DNA of 64,000 nucleotides from UBA4416 sp040389965 (GCA_040389965.1 JAZJZF010000041.1:124001-188000); one strand, 5' to 3'; positions 35,013 to 44,458 are shown, numbered from the stretch's first letter. Made by a program: numbers and translations. The notes: generated from the letters alone by a model not told the origin.

Positions 35013-36179
35013 ATGATTATGGAAAATCCACAGGAAGTAATTTTAGATTCTCAACTTGTAAGCACTGAATTAAAAAACATTGCTCAAAAAGTATTTCATG
35101 GCGAACGTATTTCTTTTGATGAAGGAGTTTATTTGTTTGAACATGCAAACCTTTCTTATTTAGGCACATTAGCCAATTTTGTAAGAGAGAAAAAAAATAA
35201 GAACCTCGTATATTTTAACCGTAATTTTCACGTAGAGCCAACTAATATTTGTGTGTATACCTGTTCTTTTTGTGCTTATTCGCGCCTTATCAAGCAACGT
35301 GCAGAAGGCTGGGAACTGTCTATTGAACAAATGCTTGACATTATAAAGCAATATGATGGTAAGGAAGTAACAGAGGTGCATATGACGGGAGGAGTTATCC
35401 CAAAACAGGATCTCGCATTTTATACCGAATTATTCAGAACCATAAAAAAACACCGTCCCGAACTTCATATCAAAGCTTTAACTCCGGTGGAGTTGCATTA
35501 CATTTTTAAAAAAGCAAAAGTGAGCTACGAAGAAGGTATGAAGCTGATGAAAGAAGCCGGATTGGATTCTATGCCTGGTGGTGGAGCCGAAATTTTTGAT
35601 AAAGAGATTCGTGATAAAATTGCCGGTGGAAAATGCAGTGCCGAAGAATGGCTTTCTATACACGAAGTATGGCACAACCTTGGAATGCAGTCGAATGCCA
35701 CCATGCTTTACGGACATATTGAAACGTATGCACACCGTATTGATCATTTGGAAAGGCTAAGNNNNNNNNNNATTAGGCGAATTTTCCAAATCAGTATATT
35801 ACTGAAGGGTTTTAATGCATTTATCCCTTTAAAATTCAGGAATGGTAATAATGATATGTCGGATGTACCCGAAGTAAGTGTTATTGAAGATTTGAGGAAT
35901 TATGCCATCAGCAGGATTTACCTTGATAACTTTGATCATATAAAAGCTTACTGGGCCATGATAGGCCGCAGTACGGCACAGTTATCTTTAAATTTTGGAG
36001 TAGATGATATTGACGGTACCATTGATGATACCACTAAAATATATAGTATGGCCGGTGCCGAAGAGCAAACGCCGAAATTAAGTACGCAGCAGTTGGTTGA
36101 CCTCATTAAACAGGTTAAGCGCACGCCGGTAGAAAGAGATACTTTATATCATATTGTAAAGGATTATTCTGAAAATTAA
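35013..36179 (+). CDS. mqnE: Aminofutalosine synthase MqnE (contains assembly gap)
   Basis: About 388 codons as assembled. Radical-SAM enzyme of the futalosine pathway to menaquinone. Visible: cluster motif CVYTCSFCAYSR (CxxxCxxC, near residue 80), RAEGWELS, HMTGGVIPKQD, GGGAEIFDKEIRD and, after the gap, GFNAFIPLKFRN and SRIYLDNFDHIKAYW. CxxC spacing and RxxEGWELS favour MqnE over MqnC. Ten Ns at 35762-35771 follow HLERL. The roughly 12 codons right of the gap (IRRIFQISILLK) do not resemble the expected LQDET-type segment, so the join is suspect. The downstream glycosyltransferase starts 6 bases after the stop. Confidence 0.9.
   Translation: MIMENPQEVILDSQLVSTELKNIAQKVFHGERISFDEGVYLFEHANLSYLGTLANFVREKKNKNLVYFNRNFHVEPTNICVYTCSFCAYSRLIKQRAEGWELSIEQMLDIIKQYDGKEVTEVHMTGGVIPKQDLAFYTELFRTIKKHRPELHIKALTPVELHYIFKKAKVSYEEGMKLMKEAGLDSMPGGGAEIFDKEIRDKIAGGKCSAEEWLSIHEVWHNLGMQSNATMLYGHIETYAHRIDHLERLXXXXIRRIFQISILLKGFNAFIPLKFRNGNNDMSDVPEVSVIEDLRNYAISRIYLDNFDHIKAYWAMIGRSTAQLSLNFGVDDIDGTIDDTTKIYSMAGAEEQTPKLSTQQLVDLIKQVKRTPVERDTLYHIVKDYSEN
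35762..35771. other. Assembly gap (10 N) inside mqnE
   Basis: Placeholder of unknown length. The left flank ends in conserved MqnE sequence; the first 36 bases of the right flank do not look like MqnE, pointing to a contig-end error or an insertion. Confidence 0.95.
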
Positions 36180-36185
36180 CGGTGC

Positions 36186-37361
36186 ATGGCGGTTTTCTTA
36201 TTGATAATCTTTTCCTGTTGTTTTTTAATTCCCTTGTTCAGCTATGGTATTTTCCCCTGGCTGCTTAAGCAGAAAGCAAAGAAGATCAGTTATCAAAAGA
36301 ATGATTACTCCACCGTTTCCGAATGGCCTGCTGTAACAGTTGTTTTCTCTGTTTTTAACGAAGAAAAAGTAATCCGCCGTAAGCTTGAATCACTCCTTAA
36401 TTCAGGCTATCCGAAAGACAAATTATTTATTTTAATAGGATCAGATCACTCTACAGATGCTACAAATGCGATTATTTTAGAATATGCCGCATCGTATGCA
36501 ACTATTAAGCTGATAGAGAAAAAGACGCGTTCGGGCAAGCTCAAAATTATTAATGAGTTAGTAGAACTTACTACTACAGATCATTTGGTATTTACGGATG
36601 CCAATGTTTTTTTTGAACCAGATACCTTAAAAGCACTGGTATTTAATCTCCTGAAAAAAGATGCTAAAATGGTGTGTGGGAATATTAAAAAGTTTTCTCC
36701 TCACAATGAAGGCATTTCGGGTCAGGAAATTTTTTACATGAATTTTGAGAATCAATTAAAGCACCACGAAAGCCAGGTGTATCAGTTTGTGGTGGGTGTT
36801 GAAGGAGGCTGTTATGCCATTATGAGAGATTGGTTTGTAAAGGTGCCCGACGGATTTTTAATGGACGATTTTTTTATTACACTGGATGTGATTTCGCGAA
36901 AAGGAAAAGTATTGTTTGAGCCCGAAGCCGTTTGTTATGAAGATGTAAACGACGCTCCTTTAATTGAATTTAAACGCAAAATACGGATCTCGCTTGGTAA
37001 TTTCAGAAACTTATATCATTACTGGAACTTGTTATTTCCTTTTTATAAAGGATTTGGTTTTGCTTTTTTATCACATAAAGTATTGCGCTGGGCTACTCCC
37101 TTTGCGCTCATAATCTCCTATTTGATGTCGGTATGTATTTCCTTTTACTACCCTTTATTTTTCTTTGTTACCCTATCTTATGTTTTTGTTATCATTTTGC
37201 CCATACTCACCATTTATCTCGAAAAAGCCAGAGTAAAACTGCCCCTGATCAATTCTCTTGGCCATTTTATTTTAATGAACACCGCTTTATTCCTCGGTTT
37301 TTTTAAGTTTATTTCCTCTACGGCCGACAGTGCCTGGGAACCGCCTAAACGGAATGTTTAA
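36186..37361 (+). CDS. Membrane-bound family 2 glycosyltransferase
   Basis: 391 residues. N-terminal membrane helix (1-25), GT-A catalytic domain (about 48-280) and three to four C-terminal helices (about 290-380). Nucleotide-sugar site VFSVFNEEKVIRRKLESLL and SDHSTDAT; metal site FTDANVFFEPDT; acceptor side GVEGGCYAIMRD; DDFFITLDVISRKGKVLFEP and KRKIRISLGNF. This layout is that of processive or lipid-linked sugar transferases for surface polysaccharides. Start ATG 6 bases after mqnE, so co-transcribed, though no functional link is known. Confidence 0.9.
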   Translation: MAVFLLIIFSCCFLIPLFSYGIFPWLLKQKAKKISYQKNDYSTVSEWPAVTVVFSVFNEEKVIRRKLESLLNSGYPKDKLFILIGSDHSTDATNAIILEYAASYATIKLIEKKTRSGKLKIINELVELTTTDHLVFTDANVFFEPDTLKALVFNLLKKDAKMVCGNIKKFSPHNEGISGQEIFYMNFENQLKHHESQVYQFVVGVEGGCYAIMRDWFVKVPDGFLMDDFFITLDVISRKGKVLFEPEAVCYEDVNDAPLIEFKRKIRISLGNFRNLYHYWNLLFPFYKGFGFAFLSHKVLRWATPFALIISYLMSVCISFYYPLFFFVTLSYVFVIILPILTIYLEKARVKLPLINSLGHFILMNTALFLGFFKFISSTADSAWEPPKRNV

Positions 37362-37400
37362 CAAAAACAGACCCAAGCTGGGCTCCGGCTAATTATCAAA

Positions 37401-37431
37401 TTGTCAAATTGCCTAATTTTCACTATCTTTG
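37401..37431 (+). promoter_or_regulatory. Promoter of the ABC-F gene
   Basis: TTG (37401-37403), 20-base spacer, TATCTTTG (37424-37431). Predicted start near 37435, 25-base leader. One of the best consensus promoters in the window. Confidence 0.7.
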
Positions 37432-37459
37432 CCGCCTTAAATTTTTATAATTAATTGTA

Positions 37460-39388
37460 ATGGTTTCTATTAATGGCGTAACGGTTTCTTTTGGCGGATA
37501 TGATTTATTTGACAATGTCTCTTTTTTGATTAATCCAAAAGACAGGATTGGTTTGGCAGGTAAAAACGGAGCAGGGAAAAGTACCATGCTTAAAATTCTG
37601 GCGGGATTTCAAATACCGACCAAAGGAGAAGTATCCCGTCCAAAAGATTGTAAAATAGGATATTTACCCCAGGATATGACTCATCAGCATGGACGTACGG
37701 TATATGAAGAAACGGAGTCTGCGTTTGAGGAAATTAAAAAATTGCAGGCAAAATTAGTTGATATTAATCATCAGTTAGAAACCCGTACAGACTACGAAAG
37801 TGATTCGTATATGGTTTTAATACAGGATTTAACAGATATTAATGAACGCTTAAACATGATTGGCGTTGAAAATACAGAAGAGGAGATTGAAAAAGTATTG
37901 ATAGGTTTAGGATTTCAGCGCAAGCAATTTCATATGCAAACCAGCGAGTTTAGTGGAGGATGGCGTATGCGTATCGAGTTGGCAAAATTGTTATTACAAA
38001 AACCGGATGTGTTGATGTTGGATGAGCCAACCAATCACCTTGATATTGAAGCGATTCAATGGCTGGAAGAAGTAATGGAAGTGTTTCCGGGAGCCGTTGT
38101 ATTAATAAGCCATGATAAAACATTTTTAGATACGGTAACTAAACGTACTATTGAGATTGTTAATCAGAAAATTTACGATTACAAAACAAACTATTCGCAT
38201 TATTTAGTATTGCGTCAGGAACGTAAACAACAGCAGGAAAACGCTCAAAAAAATCAACAAAAAATGATTGATCAAACAGAAATGTTGATCGATAAATTCA
38301 GAGCCAAAGCCAGTAAATCAGCCATGGCGCAATCGTTAATTAAAAAACTGGACAGGCTGGATAGGGTAGAAGTAGACGATATGGATACGGCTACTGTTCG
38401 ATTTCGTTTTCCGCCACCAGCGCATAGTGGTAAAATTGTAATTACTGCTGAGAATGCCGGAAAAACCTATGGAGATAAATTCATTTTCGGTGGAGCGAAT
38501 TTTATCATTACCAAAGGTGAAAAAATTGGATTGGTTGGCCGTAACGGCGAAGGAAAATCAACCATGATGAAAATGATAGCCGACAAAATTAAATACGATG
38601 GTTCTATACAAATGGGACATAATATTTTAATGGGTTATTTCGAACAGGATCAGGAAGAAAAAATAGATTTGGATAAAACTGTTTTTGAAACCATTGATGA
38701 GTTGGCCGTTGGCGATGTACGAAGACAGGTACGTAGTTTGTTAGGTTCATTTTTATTTCAGGGAGATGATATTGACAAGAAAGTAAAAGTATTAAGCGGA
38801 GGTGAGCGTGGACGTTTGGCGCTTTGTAAATTGTTATTAGAGCCTTATAATTTATTATTACTCGATGAGCCTACGAATCACTTGGACATTAAATCGAAAG
38901 AAGTATTAAAACAATCGTTGATCGATTATGAAGGAACTTTGGTAATGGTAAGTCACGATAGGGATTTTATGACAGGTATGTGCGACCGTTTGTTTGAGTT
39001 TAGAGACGGGCATGTGAAAGAATACTTATGCGACATTAAAGAATTTATGGAGATCCGCAAAGTAGAGCGTTTAAACGAACTGGATCTTGATAAATCGGGT
39101 GTGAAAGCTGTGCCTGTGGCTGAAAAGAAAGTGGCACCTGCTTCTGATTTTGAAGCTCAGGAAAAGAAACGCTTGCAAACGCAGATTCAGTCTCAGATAA
39201 AAAAAGCGGAAGAAAATATTGAACGTTTGGAAGCAGAAATAAAATTATTGGATACAAAGCTTGCTGATCCGGTTGCTTATGAGGCCTTATCAAAAGACCC
39301 GAACTTTTTTACTTCTTACAATAAATTGAAAAAAGACCTGGAAACAGAAATGGAAAAATGGGAAGACCTGAGTTCTAAATTGGCTTAA
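37460..39388 (+). CDS. ABC-F family ATPase (ribosome-associated type)
   Basis: 642 residues, two ABC domains, no membrane part. Domain 1: GKNGAGKST, signature FSGGWRMRIELAK, VLMLDEPTNHLD. Linker (about 240-330) rich in Gln/Lys. Domain 2: GRNGEGKST, LSGGERGRLALCK, LLLLDEPTNHLD. The C-terminal 80 residues (about 555-642) form a charged coiled coil, as in Uup/YdiF-like members. These proteins act on translating ribosomes; the resistance-type (ARE) subgroup cannot be excluded but nothing suggests it. Ends at a bidirectional terminator. Confidence 0.93.
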   Translation: MVSINGVTVSFGGYDLFDNVSFLINPKDRIGLAGKNGAGKSTMLKILAGFQIPTKGEVSRPKDCKIGYLPQDMTHQHGRTVYEETESAFEEIKKLQAKLVDINHQLETRTDYESDSYMVLIQDLTDINERLNMIGVENTEEEIEKVLIGLGFQRKQFHMQTSEFSGGWRMRIELAKLLLQKPDVLMLDEPTNHLDIEAIQWLEEVMEVFPGAVVLISHDKTFLDTVTKRTIEIVNQKIYDYKTNYSHYLVLRQERKQQQENAQKNQQKMIDQTEMLIDKFRAKASKSAMAQSLIKKLDRLDRVEVDDMDTATVRFRFPPPAHSGKIVITAENAGKTYGDKFIFGGANFIITKGEKIGLVGRNGEGKSTMMKMIADKIKYDGSIQMGHNILMGYFEQDQEEKIDLDKTVFETIDELAVGDVRRQVRSLLGSFLFQGDDIDKKVKVLSGGERGRLALCKLLLEPYNLLLLDEPTNHLDIKSKEVLKQSLIDYEGTLVMVSHDRDFMTGMCDRLFEFRDGHVKEYLCDIKEFMEIRKVERLNELDLDKSGVKAVPVAEKKVAPASDFEAQEKKRLQTQIQSQIKKAEENIERLEAEIKLLDTKLADPVAYEALSKDPNFFTSYNKLKKDLETEMEKWEDLSSKLA

Positions 39389-39410
39389 TACCTGTTTGAA
39401 TGATTTATAA

Positions 39411-39445
39411 AAAACCCTCTGTTTCCTAACGAAACAGAGGGTTTT
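39411..39445. terminator. Bidirectional rho-independent terminator
   Basis: Perfect 15-base stem AAAACCCTCTGTTTC / GAAACAGAGGGTTTT with loop CTAAC, between the convergent ABC-F and esterase genes; A/T tracts on both sides let it serve both. Confidence 0.88.
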
Positions 39446-39466
39446 GTTTTTGAGTTCATTCAGCCT

Positions 39467-40291
39467 TTACTTGTCGTAAGGGAATAATAGTTTAAAGGCT
39501 TCGTTAATACTTTGGTGCAATATGGTTGCATGGTTTTCTTTAGGAAGTGGAAGGAAATCTAATTTAAGGTTTGATTTATTTGCTTGTTGTAAGATTACTG
39601 ATAATTCTTTAGCATCTTTCTGCATTACTTTTTCTTCCTGTCCACCCACAGAAATATAAACATAACGCTTTGCATCATTTTGTTTTTCAACTAAGAGTTT
39701 AGCACCTTTTAAAAGAGATTCATTATCCCACCATAAGCTGGGGCTTACAATTAAATAATGACTGAACAGATCCGGTTTTTTTAATAGAATTTCTGCAGCC
39801 AGTAAGCCTCCCAATGATTGTCCAATAATATATTTGACATCGCTGGTTTTATAGTTCGACGAAATAAATGGTTGTAATTCTGTTTCAATAAATTTTATGA
39901 ATTTTTCGGAGCCGCCTGTGGTAGGAAATTCTTTTTTTAAATCCGGCAGTTCGGTGTGAAATGTAAAGTCTCTTCTTCTGTCGACGTTTGCAATTCCTAC
40001 AACAATAAATTCGGGCATTTTAAGCATATTAAAAAACTGTACAAGCCCTGCTATATGTAAAAAGTCTTCATTAACAGAGCCATCCAGCAAATAAATAACA
40101 GGATATGTTTTTTCTTTAGCATATCCATAAGGCAGGTAAACGTTCAATGTTCTGTTTTCTCCTAAAACGGCAGATTTAATTTCCCGTATTTCTCCTATGG
40201 TAAAAGGTTTATTGTTTTCTGTATTAATTTGTGCGCTAATGCTTAAAGCAAAACAGAGTGCTATCGCAATGCCTAGGATGTTGTTTTTCAT
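39467..40291 (-). CDS. Secreted alpha/beta-hydrolase esterase (esterase D / IroE-like)
   Basis: 274 residues; signal peptide ending LSISAQ (about 20). Nucleophile elbow GQSLGG with the catalytic Ser near residue 160, preceded by YPVIYLLDG; catalytic His probably in ENHATILHQSI near 255. The family includes siderophore (enterobactin-type) esterases and esterase D-like enzymes; substrate cannot be read from sequence. No siderophore genes nearby. Monocistronic. Confidence 0.88.
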   Translation of the reverse strand: MKNNILGIAIALCFALSISAQINTENNKPFTIGEIREIKSAVLGENRTLNVYLPYGYAKEKTYPVIYLLDGSVNEDFLHIAGLVQFFNMLKMPEFIVVGIANVDRRRDFTFHTELPDLKKEFPTTGGSEKFIKFIETELQPFISSNYKTSDVKYIIGQSLGGLLAAEILLKKPDLFSHYLIVSPSLWWDNESLLKGAKLLVEKQNDAKRYVYISVGGQEEKVMQKDAKELSVILQQANKSNLKLDFLPLPKENHATILHQSINEAFKLLFPYDK

Positions 40292-40332
40292 AAGTAGTGG
40301 TGTAAATGCGGTGTATGCAATTTTACAAATAA

Positions 40333-42324
40333 TTATTTAAGAATCCCCTGTTTTACCAGTTCTTTAAATTGGTAACGCTGGTTTTTGTAAATCGCAATCA
40401 CAAAGGAATCCTTAATGCCATTCTTTTTTGCTCTCAGCAATAATTGATTGGCTTCTTCAAGTGTTTTAAAAGAGCCTAATGTAAATCGGGTAATTTCATC
40501 TGCATAGTATTTTCTTTCCGCTTTGGGTAGCCCTATGAGTTTGGCATAATTAAAATTTTCTATAATTCTATAAGCGCCTATCTGTACTTTATATTCAAGG
40601 CTATCAATTAAACTGTTTCCGTAGTTGGCTAAAAGATCGGCGTAGGTGTAAGTTAAGCCGGAGAAATTATCTTCTTTAAAAGCGGCTGAATCAATTTTTA
40701 ATTGATTTAATTTTAAGTAGTCGTCCGAAAATAATTCGGCATTAATATCAAGCCGTGCAAATGAATCGACTGTAGCGGTCGAAATGTCTTTAATTAAGCT
40801 TGTTTGCTGGTATTTATATATAATTTCATATTCGTTCCCCGAAGGAAGATTAACTAAGTAGTTGCCGGTTATAGAATTCGAAAAAAAATCGCCGGAAAAA
40901 TCTTTGCGATTTAATTTAGACCTTACATTAATTTGTGCTTTAACCGGTTTATTGTCGCAGGTTACATTACCTGTTACCAATATCAGTGCTGTTGGTTTAC
41001 CAAACAAGCCGGGCTCTACCATGTAAATATCCTGCAAGCCCATTCCTGCTTTATTTTCAGAAGAATAATAACCTCTTTCTCCATCCGATGAAACAACATA
41101 AAATTTATCGTCTTGTGTTGTATTTACGGGCTTGCCTACATTATAAGGCGTCGACCATTTACCCTGTTTTAATTCACTTCTAAAAATGTCGTAGCCACCA
41201 ATGGTGTTGTAACCTGTTGACGAGAAAAAAAGTGTTTTGCCATCGGAGTGAATAAAAGGAGCATCTTCATCGAACTTGGTATTAATTTCGGGGCCTATAT
41301 TTTTTACATTACCCCAATTTCCATCGGGCATTAATTGCGCATAGTAGATATCTCTTCCGCCATAGCCGCCCTGCCGTTCAGAAGAAAAATAAATTATTTT
41401 TTCGTCGGGAGAAAGGCAAACACTTCCTTCCCAGAAATTGGAATTGATGCCTTTTACTTTCTCGGGCGCTGTCCAGTTTAATCCGTCGAGTTTACTCATA
41501 AAAATATCGCCATGACCAATGCCTATGTTTTTATAGGTAAATAATTTTGATCCGTCGTGCGATATATAAACAGTGGCATCATGGCCGGTTGTGTTAATGC
41601 TAGTAATTGATTTTGGTTTTGTCCAGTTATTGTTACTGTCTTTTTCAGAGATCATCACATCTTCAAAATAGACGCCGTTTTTTTCGTCGGGTTTATCAGG
41701 AACAATTTGTTTTCCACCGGTGGAGCGCTCGCCACGGTATGTAAAAACCATAAAACTTTCGTTGGAAGGAAATACGGGTGTGTATTCGGAAGCCGCACTA
41801 TTTACAGGAGCACCTATATTGGTTATTCTGGCAACGGCCGATTTATTTTTTAAGGAAATAGCATTCATACAAATGCCTATTTGCCGGTTGACTTCATTTT
41901 TAATATCGTTGTTTAGCGGATTTAATTTATAGGCTGAGAACTGAACAATGGCTTCCTGGTATTTATCATTAGCCATATAAGCCCGTCCTAAATAATAATC
42001 ATAATCCGGAAGCTTTGATCTGATTTGTTCTGCCGCTTTAATGAATGATTCGGAGGTAAGCTGGTAGCGTGGATCGTAAACATTGCAGGAACCTAATAAG
42101 TAGCCGATATATACATTTGATTTGTGTTTTTTATACAGGGTATCATATATAGGTCTGGCAAATAAATAATTGCCATTCATAAAATAATTATCGGCAATAC
42201 TTAATCTTTGCCTGTCGCCCACCAACCATTTTGAAGTTTGTTCTTCGCTCAGATCATAGCTTACCTGCCCGTAGCCTCTAGTGGCTATTACAAATAATAA
42301 AATGATCAGCAGCTTTTTTACCAT
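40333..42324 (-). CDS. TPR-PD40-SPOR envelope protein (PorE-like)
   Basis: 663 residues, signal peptide ending ATRGYGQ. TPR region about 40-150 (YFMNGNYLFARPIYDTLYKK), PD40 propeller about 170-440 (IYFSSERQGGYGGRDIYY, LFFSSTGYNTIGGYDIFRS), carboxypeptidase-regulatory-like beta domain about 445-550, and one SPOR-like domain at about 578-655 (SLEYKVQIGAYRI, TRFTLGSFKTLEEANQLL, DSFVIAIYKNQRY). Same order as the giant protein at 26773-33583 but without the long spacer. Inferred to sit in the periplasm, held on peptidoglycan by SPOR. Monocistronic. Confidence 0.87.
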   Translation of the reverse strand: MVKKLLIILLFVIATRGYGQVSYDLSEEQTSKWLVGDRQRLSIADNYFMNGNYLFARPIYDTLYKKHKSNVYIGYLLGSCNVYDPRYQLTSESFIKAAEQIRSKLPDYDYYLGRAYMANDKYQEAIVQFSAYKLNPLNNDIKNEVNRQIGICMNAISLKNKSAVARITNIGAPVNSAASEYTPVFPSNESFMVFTYRGERSTGGKQIVPDKPDEKNGVYFEDVMISEKDSNNNWTKPKSITSINTTGHDATVYISHDGSKLFTYKNIGIGHGDIFMSKLDGLNWTAPEKVKGINSNFWEGSVCLSPDEKIIYFSSERQGGYGGRDIYYAQLMPDGNWGNVKNIGPEINTKFDEDAPFIHSDGKTLFFSSTGYNTIGGYDIFRSELKQGKWSTPYNVGKPVNTTQDDKFYVVSSDGERGYYSSENKAGMGLQDIYMVEPGLFGKPTALILVTGNVTCDNKPVKAQINVRSKLNRKDFSGDFFSNSITGNYLVNLPSGNEYEIIYKYQQTSLIKDISTATVDSFARLDINAELFSDDYLKLNQLKIDSAAFKEDNFSGLTYTYADLLANYGNSLIDSLEYKVQIGAYRIIENFNYAKLIGLPKAERKYYADEITRFTLGSFKTLEEANQLLLRAKKNGIKDSFVIAIYKNQRYQFKELVKQGILK

Positions 42325-42402
42325 TGATTTAAGATAACTATACTCTAAGTTAATCTTAAAAATACCATAAAATAATGCCGGTAAAGATTAATTACTCATA
42401 TA

Positions 42403-42437
42403 AAAAAAGCCTGTCATAATATATTATGACAGGCTTT
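42403..42437. terminator. Terminator after atpC
   Basis: Long perfect palindrome (AAAAAGCCTGTCATAATAT and its complement) with A/T runs on both sides; 20 bases past the atpC stop. Mainly serves atpDC on the minus strand. Confidence 0.85.
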
Positions 42438-42455
42438 TTAACAATTTTATAAAAA

Positions 42456-42692
42456 CTACTCCGCTAATACAATAACGTTATTTTTAAATACTTCAACAAC
42501 TCCGCCTTTTACTGCAAATTGTTGAGTAGCGTTATTCTCTTCGATTAATTCGATGGTGCCGTTTTTTAATGTAGCGATCATAGCCGCGTGATTATTCAAC
42601 ACACCAAAAGAGCCTTCAGAACCCGGAAATACAGCTGATTTCACGTTTCCTTCAAACAATTTTTTATCCGGAGTAATAATTTCTAATTTCAT
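42456..42692 (-). CDS. atpC: ATP synthase F1 epsilon subunit, short form
   Basis: 78 residues, only the N-terminal beta-sandwich domain: MKLEIITPDKKLFEG, FPGSEGSFGVLNNHA, FAVKGGVVEVFKNNVIVLAE. The C-terminal helical hairpin, which blocks ATP hydrolysis in other bacteria (about 135 residues in E. coli), is absent; this short form is common in Bacteroidota. Part of the atpD-atpC operon, 73 bases after atpD. Confidence 0.93.
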   Translation of the reverse strand: MKLEIITPDKKLFEGNVKSAVFPGSEGSFGVLNNHAAMIATLKNGTIELIEENNATQQFAVKGGVVEVFKNNVIVLAE

Positions 42693-42716
42693 TTTTATTC
42701 AGTTTCTGGTTTAAAA

Positions 42717-42752
42717 TTTAAAGTTTCGGATTTTTCAACCGGAAACTTTAAA
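42717..42752. other. Hairpin between atpD and atpC
   Basis: Imperfect inverted repeat TTTAAAGTTTC-GG / CCGGAAACTTTAAA with a 9-base loop. No T tract follows in the direction of transcription. It may stabilise the upstream message or lower atpC expression. Confidence 0.5.
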
Positions 42753-42765
42753 CTAGAAATAATAA

Positions 42766-44274
42766 CTATTTTGCGTCTGCTAAGATTTTTTTACCTTTTT
42801 CAATCGCTTCTTCGATAGAACCTACTAAGTTGAAAGCTGCTTCAGGATACTCATCTACTTTGCCATCTAAAATCATGTTAAATCCTTTGATAGTATCTTC
42901 AATTGGAACCAAAACCCCTTTTAAACCTGTAAATTGCTCTGCTACGTGGAAAGGCTGAGATAAGAAACGTTGTACACGACGTGCACGGTGTACTGTTAAT
43001 TTATCTTCTTCACTTAACTCGTCCATACCTAAGATGGCAATAATATCCTGTAATTCTTTGTAACGTTGTAAAGTTAATTTAACACGTTGAGCACAGTTGT
43101 AGTGAGCATCACCAATAACTGAAGGTGTTAAGATACGGGATGTAGAATCCAATGGATCTACCGCAGGATAAATACCTAACTCAGCAATTTTACGACTTAA
43201 TACCGTTGTAGCATCTAAGTGGGCAAACGTTGTTGCCGGAGCCGGATCGGTTAAATCATCCGCAGGTACGTATACCGCTTGTACTGAAGTAATAGATCCT
43301 TTTTTGGTTGATGTAATACGTTCCTGCATAGCACCCATTTCTGAAGCTAATGTTGGTTGGTAACCTACCGCTGAAGGCATACGACCTAATAACGCTGATA
43401 CCTCTGCTCCTGCTTGTGTAAAACGGAAGATATTATCTACGAAAAATAAGATATCACGACCCGGGCCTGTTCCATCTCCATCACGGAAATACTCAGCCAT
43501 GGTTAATCCTGATAAAGCTACACGGGCACGTGCTCCTGGAGGCTCATTCATTTGTCCGAAAACCAATGTTGCTTTTGAATCTTCCAACGCTTTAAGATCT
43601 ACTTTCGAAAGATCCCATCCGCCTTTTTCCATATCATGTTTAAACTCATCACCGTATTTAATTACGTCTGATTCGATAAACTCTCTTAATAAGTCATTTC
43701 CTTCACGTGTACGCTCACCCACACCGGCAAACACTGATAAACCTGCATATGCCTTAGCAATGTTGTTTACCAATTCCATGATCAATACCGTTTTGCCTAC
43801 ACCTGCACCACCAAACAAACCAATTTTACCACCTTTTGAGTATGGCTCAATTAAGTCAATTACCTTAATACCTGTAAATAATACTTCAGATGAAGTAGAA
43901 AGATCCTCAAAACGAGGAGCCGGACGGTGAATAGATACACCATCGTCTTTTTTCATTGTGTTGATACCATCAATAGCATCACCTACTACGTTAAATAAAC
44001 GGCCTTTTACTTTGTCACCAATAGGCATTTTGATAGGAGAACCGGTCATATGAACTTCCATACCACGGCATAAACCGTCAGTACTGTCCATGGCAATAGC
44101 ACGAACTGTATCTTCTCCGATATGTTTTTGAACTTCAAGAATTAGAGGCTGTGAGCCTCCGCGAACGATTTCTAATGCATCAAGGATATTAGGTAGTTTC
44201 CCACCGTTTAAATCAAAACTAACGTCCACTACGGGACCAATAACTTGAGCAATTTTACCAATCTGGTTAGACAT
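42766..44274 (-). CDS. atpD: ATP synthase F1 beta subunit
   Basis: 502 residues from the ATG at 44274 (MSNQIGKIAQVIGPVVDV). The frame is open to a TTG at 44304, but that codon is part of the -7 box. Catalytic subunit: P-loop GGAGVGKT, DELSEEDKLTVHRARRVQRFLSQPF, GERTREGNDL and the ATP-synthase signature PAVDPLDSTS. Operon with atpC only; the other F1Fo genes are elsewhere, the usual split arrangement in Bacteroidota. Confidence 0.97.
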   Translation of the reverse strand: MSNQIGKIAQVIGPVVDVSFDLNGGKLPNILDALEIVRGGSQPLILEVQKHIGEDTVRAIAMDSTDGLCRGMEVHMTGSPIKMPIGDKVKGRLFNVVGDAIDGINTMKKDDGVSIHRPAPRFEDLSTSSEVLFTGIKVIDLIEPYSKGGKIGLFGGAGVGKTVLIMELVNNIAKAYAGLSVFAGVGERTREGNDLLREFIESDVIKYGDEFKHDMEKGGWDLSKVDLKALEDSKATLVFGQMNEPPGARARVALSGLTMAEYFRDGDGTGPGRDILFFVDNIFRFTQAGAEVSALLGRMPSAVGYQPTLASEMGAMQERITSTKKGSITSVQAVYVPADDLTDPAPATTFAHLDATTVLSRKIAELGIYPAVDPLDSTSRILTPSVIGDAHYNCAQRVKLTLQRYKELQDIIAILGMDELSEEDKLTVHRARRVQRFLSQPFHVAEQFTGLKGVLVPIEDTIKGFNMILDGKVDEYPEAAFNLVGSIEEAIEKGKKILADAK

Positions 44275-44301
44275 GTTATAATTGTTTTTTAAATTCGGGT
44301 G

Positions 44302-44331
44302 CAAATGTAGGGTTTTAAGTTAAAACGGCAA
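44302..44331 (-). promoter_or_regulatory. atpD-atpC promoter
   Basis: Minus strand: TTG (44331-44329), 19-base spacer, TACATTTG (44309-44302). Predicted start near 44298, 24 bases before the ATG. Confidence 0.7.
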
Positions 44332-44450
44332 ACCAAATTGCTGTTTTTTAGACGAATAATTCAGTGATTTATTCACAATTGAGGCGGGATTGTTAAAAGT
44401 AATGAGTTTCCAGGATTAGCCTGAAAAGTTTAGGATGAGTTTCATAATCT

Positions 44451-44458
44451 TATATTTG
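44451..44458 (+). promoter_or_regulatory. -7 promoter-like element upstream of the GT-C-like gene
   Basis: TATATTTG fits TAnnTTTG; would give a leader of about 115 bases before the ATG at 44577. Confidence 0.4.

Noticed and set aside
44275..44304. Ten extra codons at the start of atpD
   Set aside because: The TTG lies inside the -7 box, so it is not transcribed; the ATG at 44274 gives the usual N-terminus.
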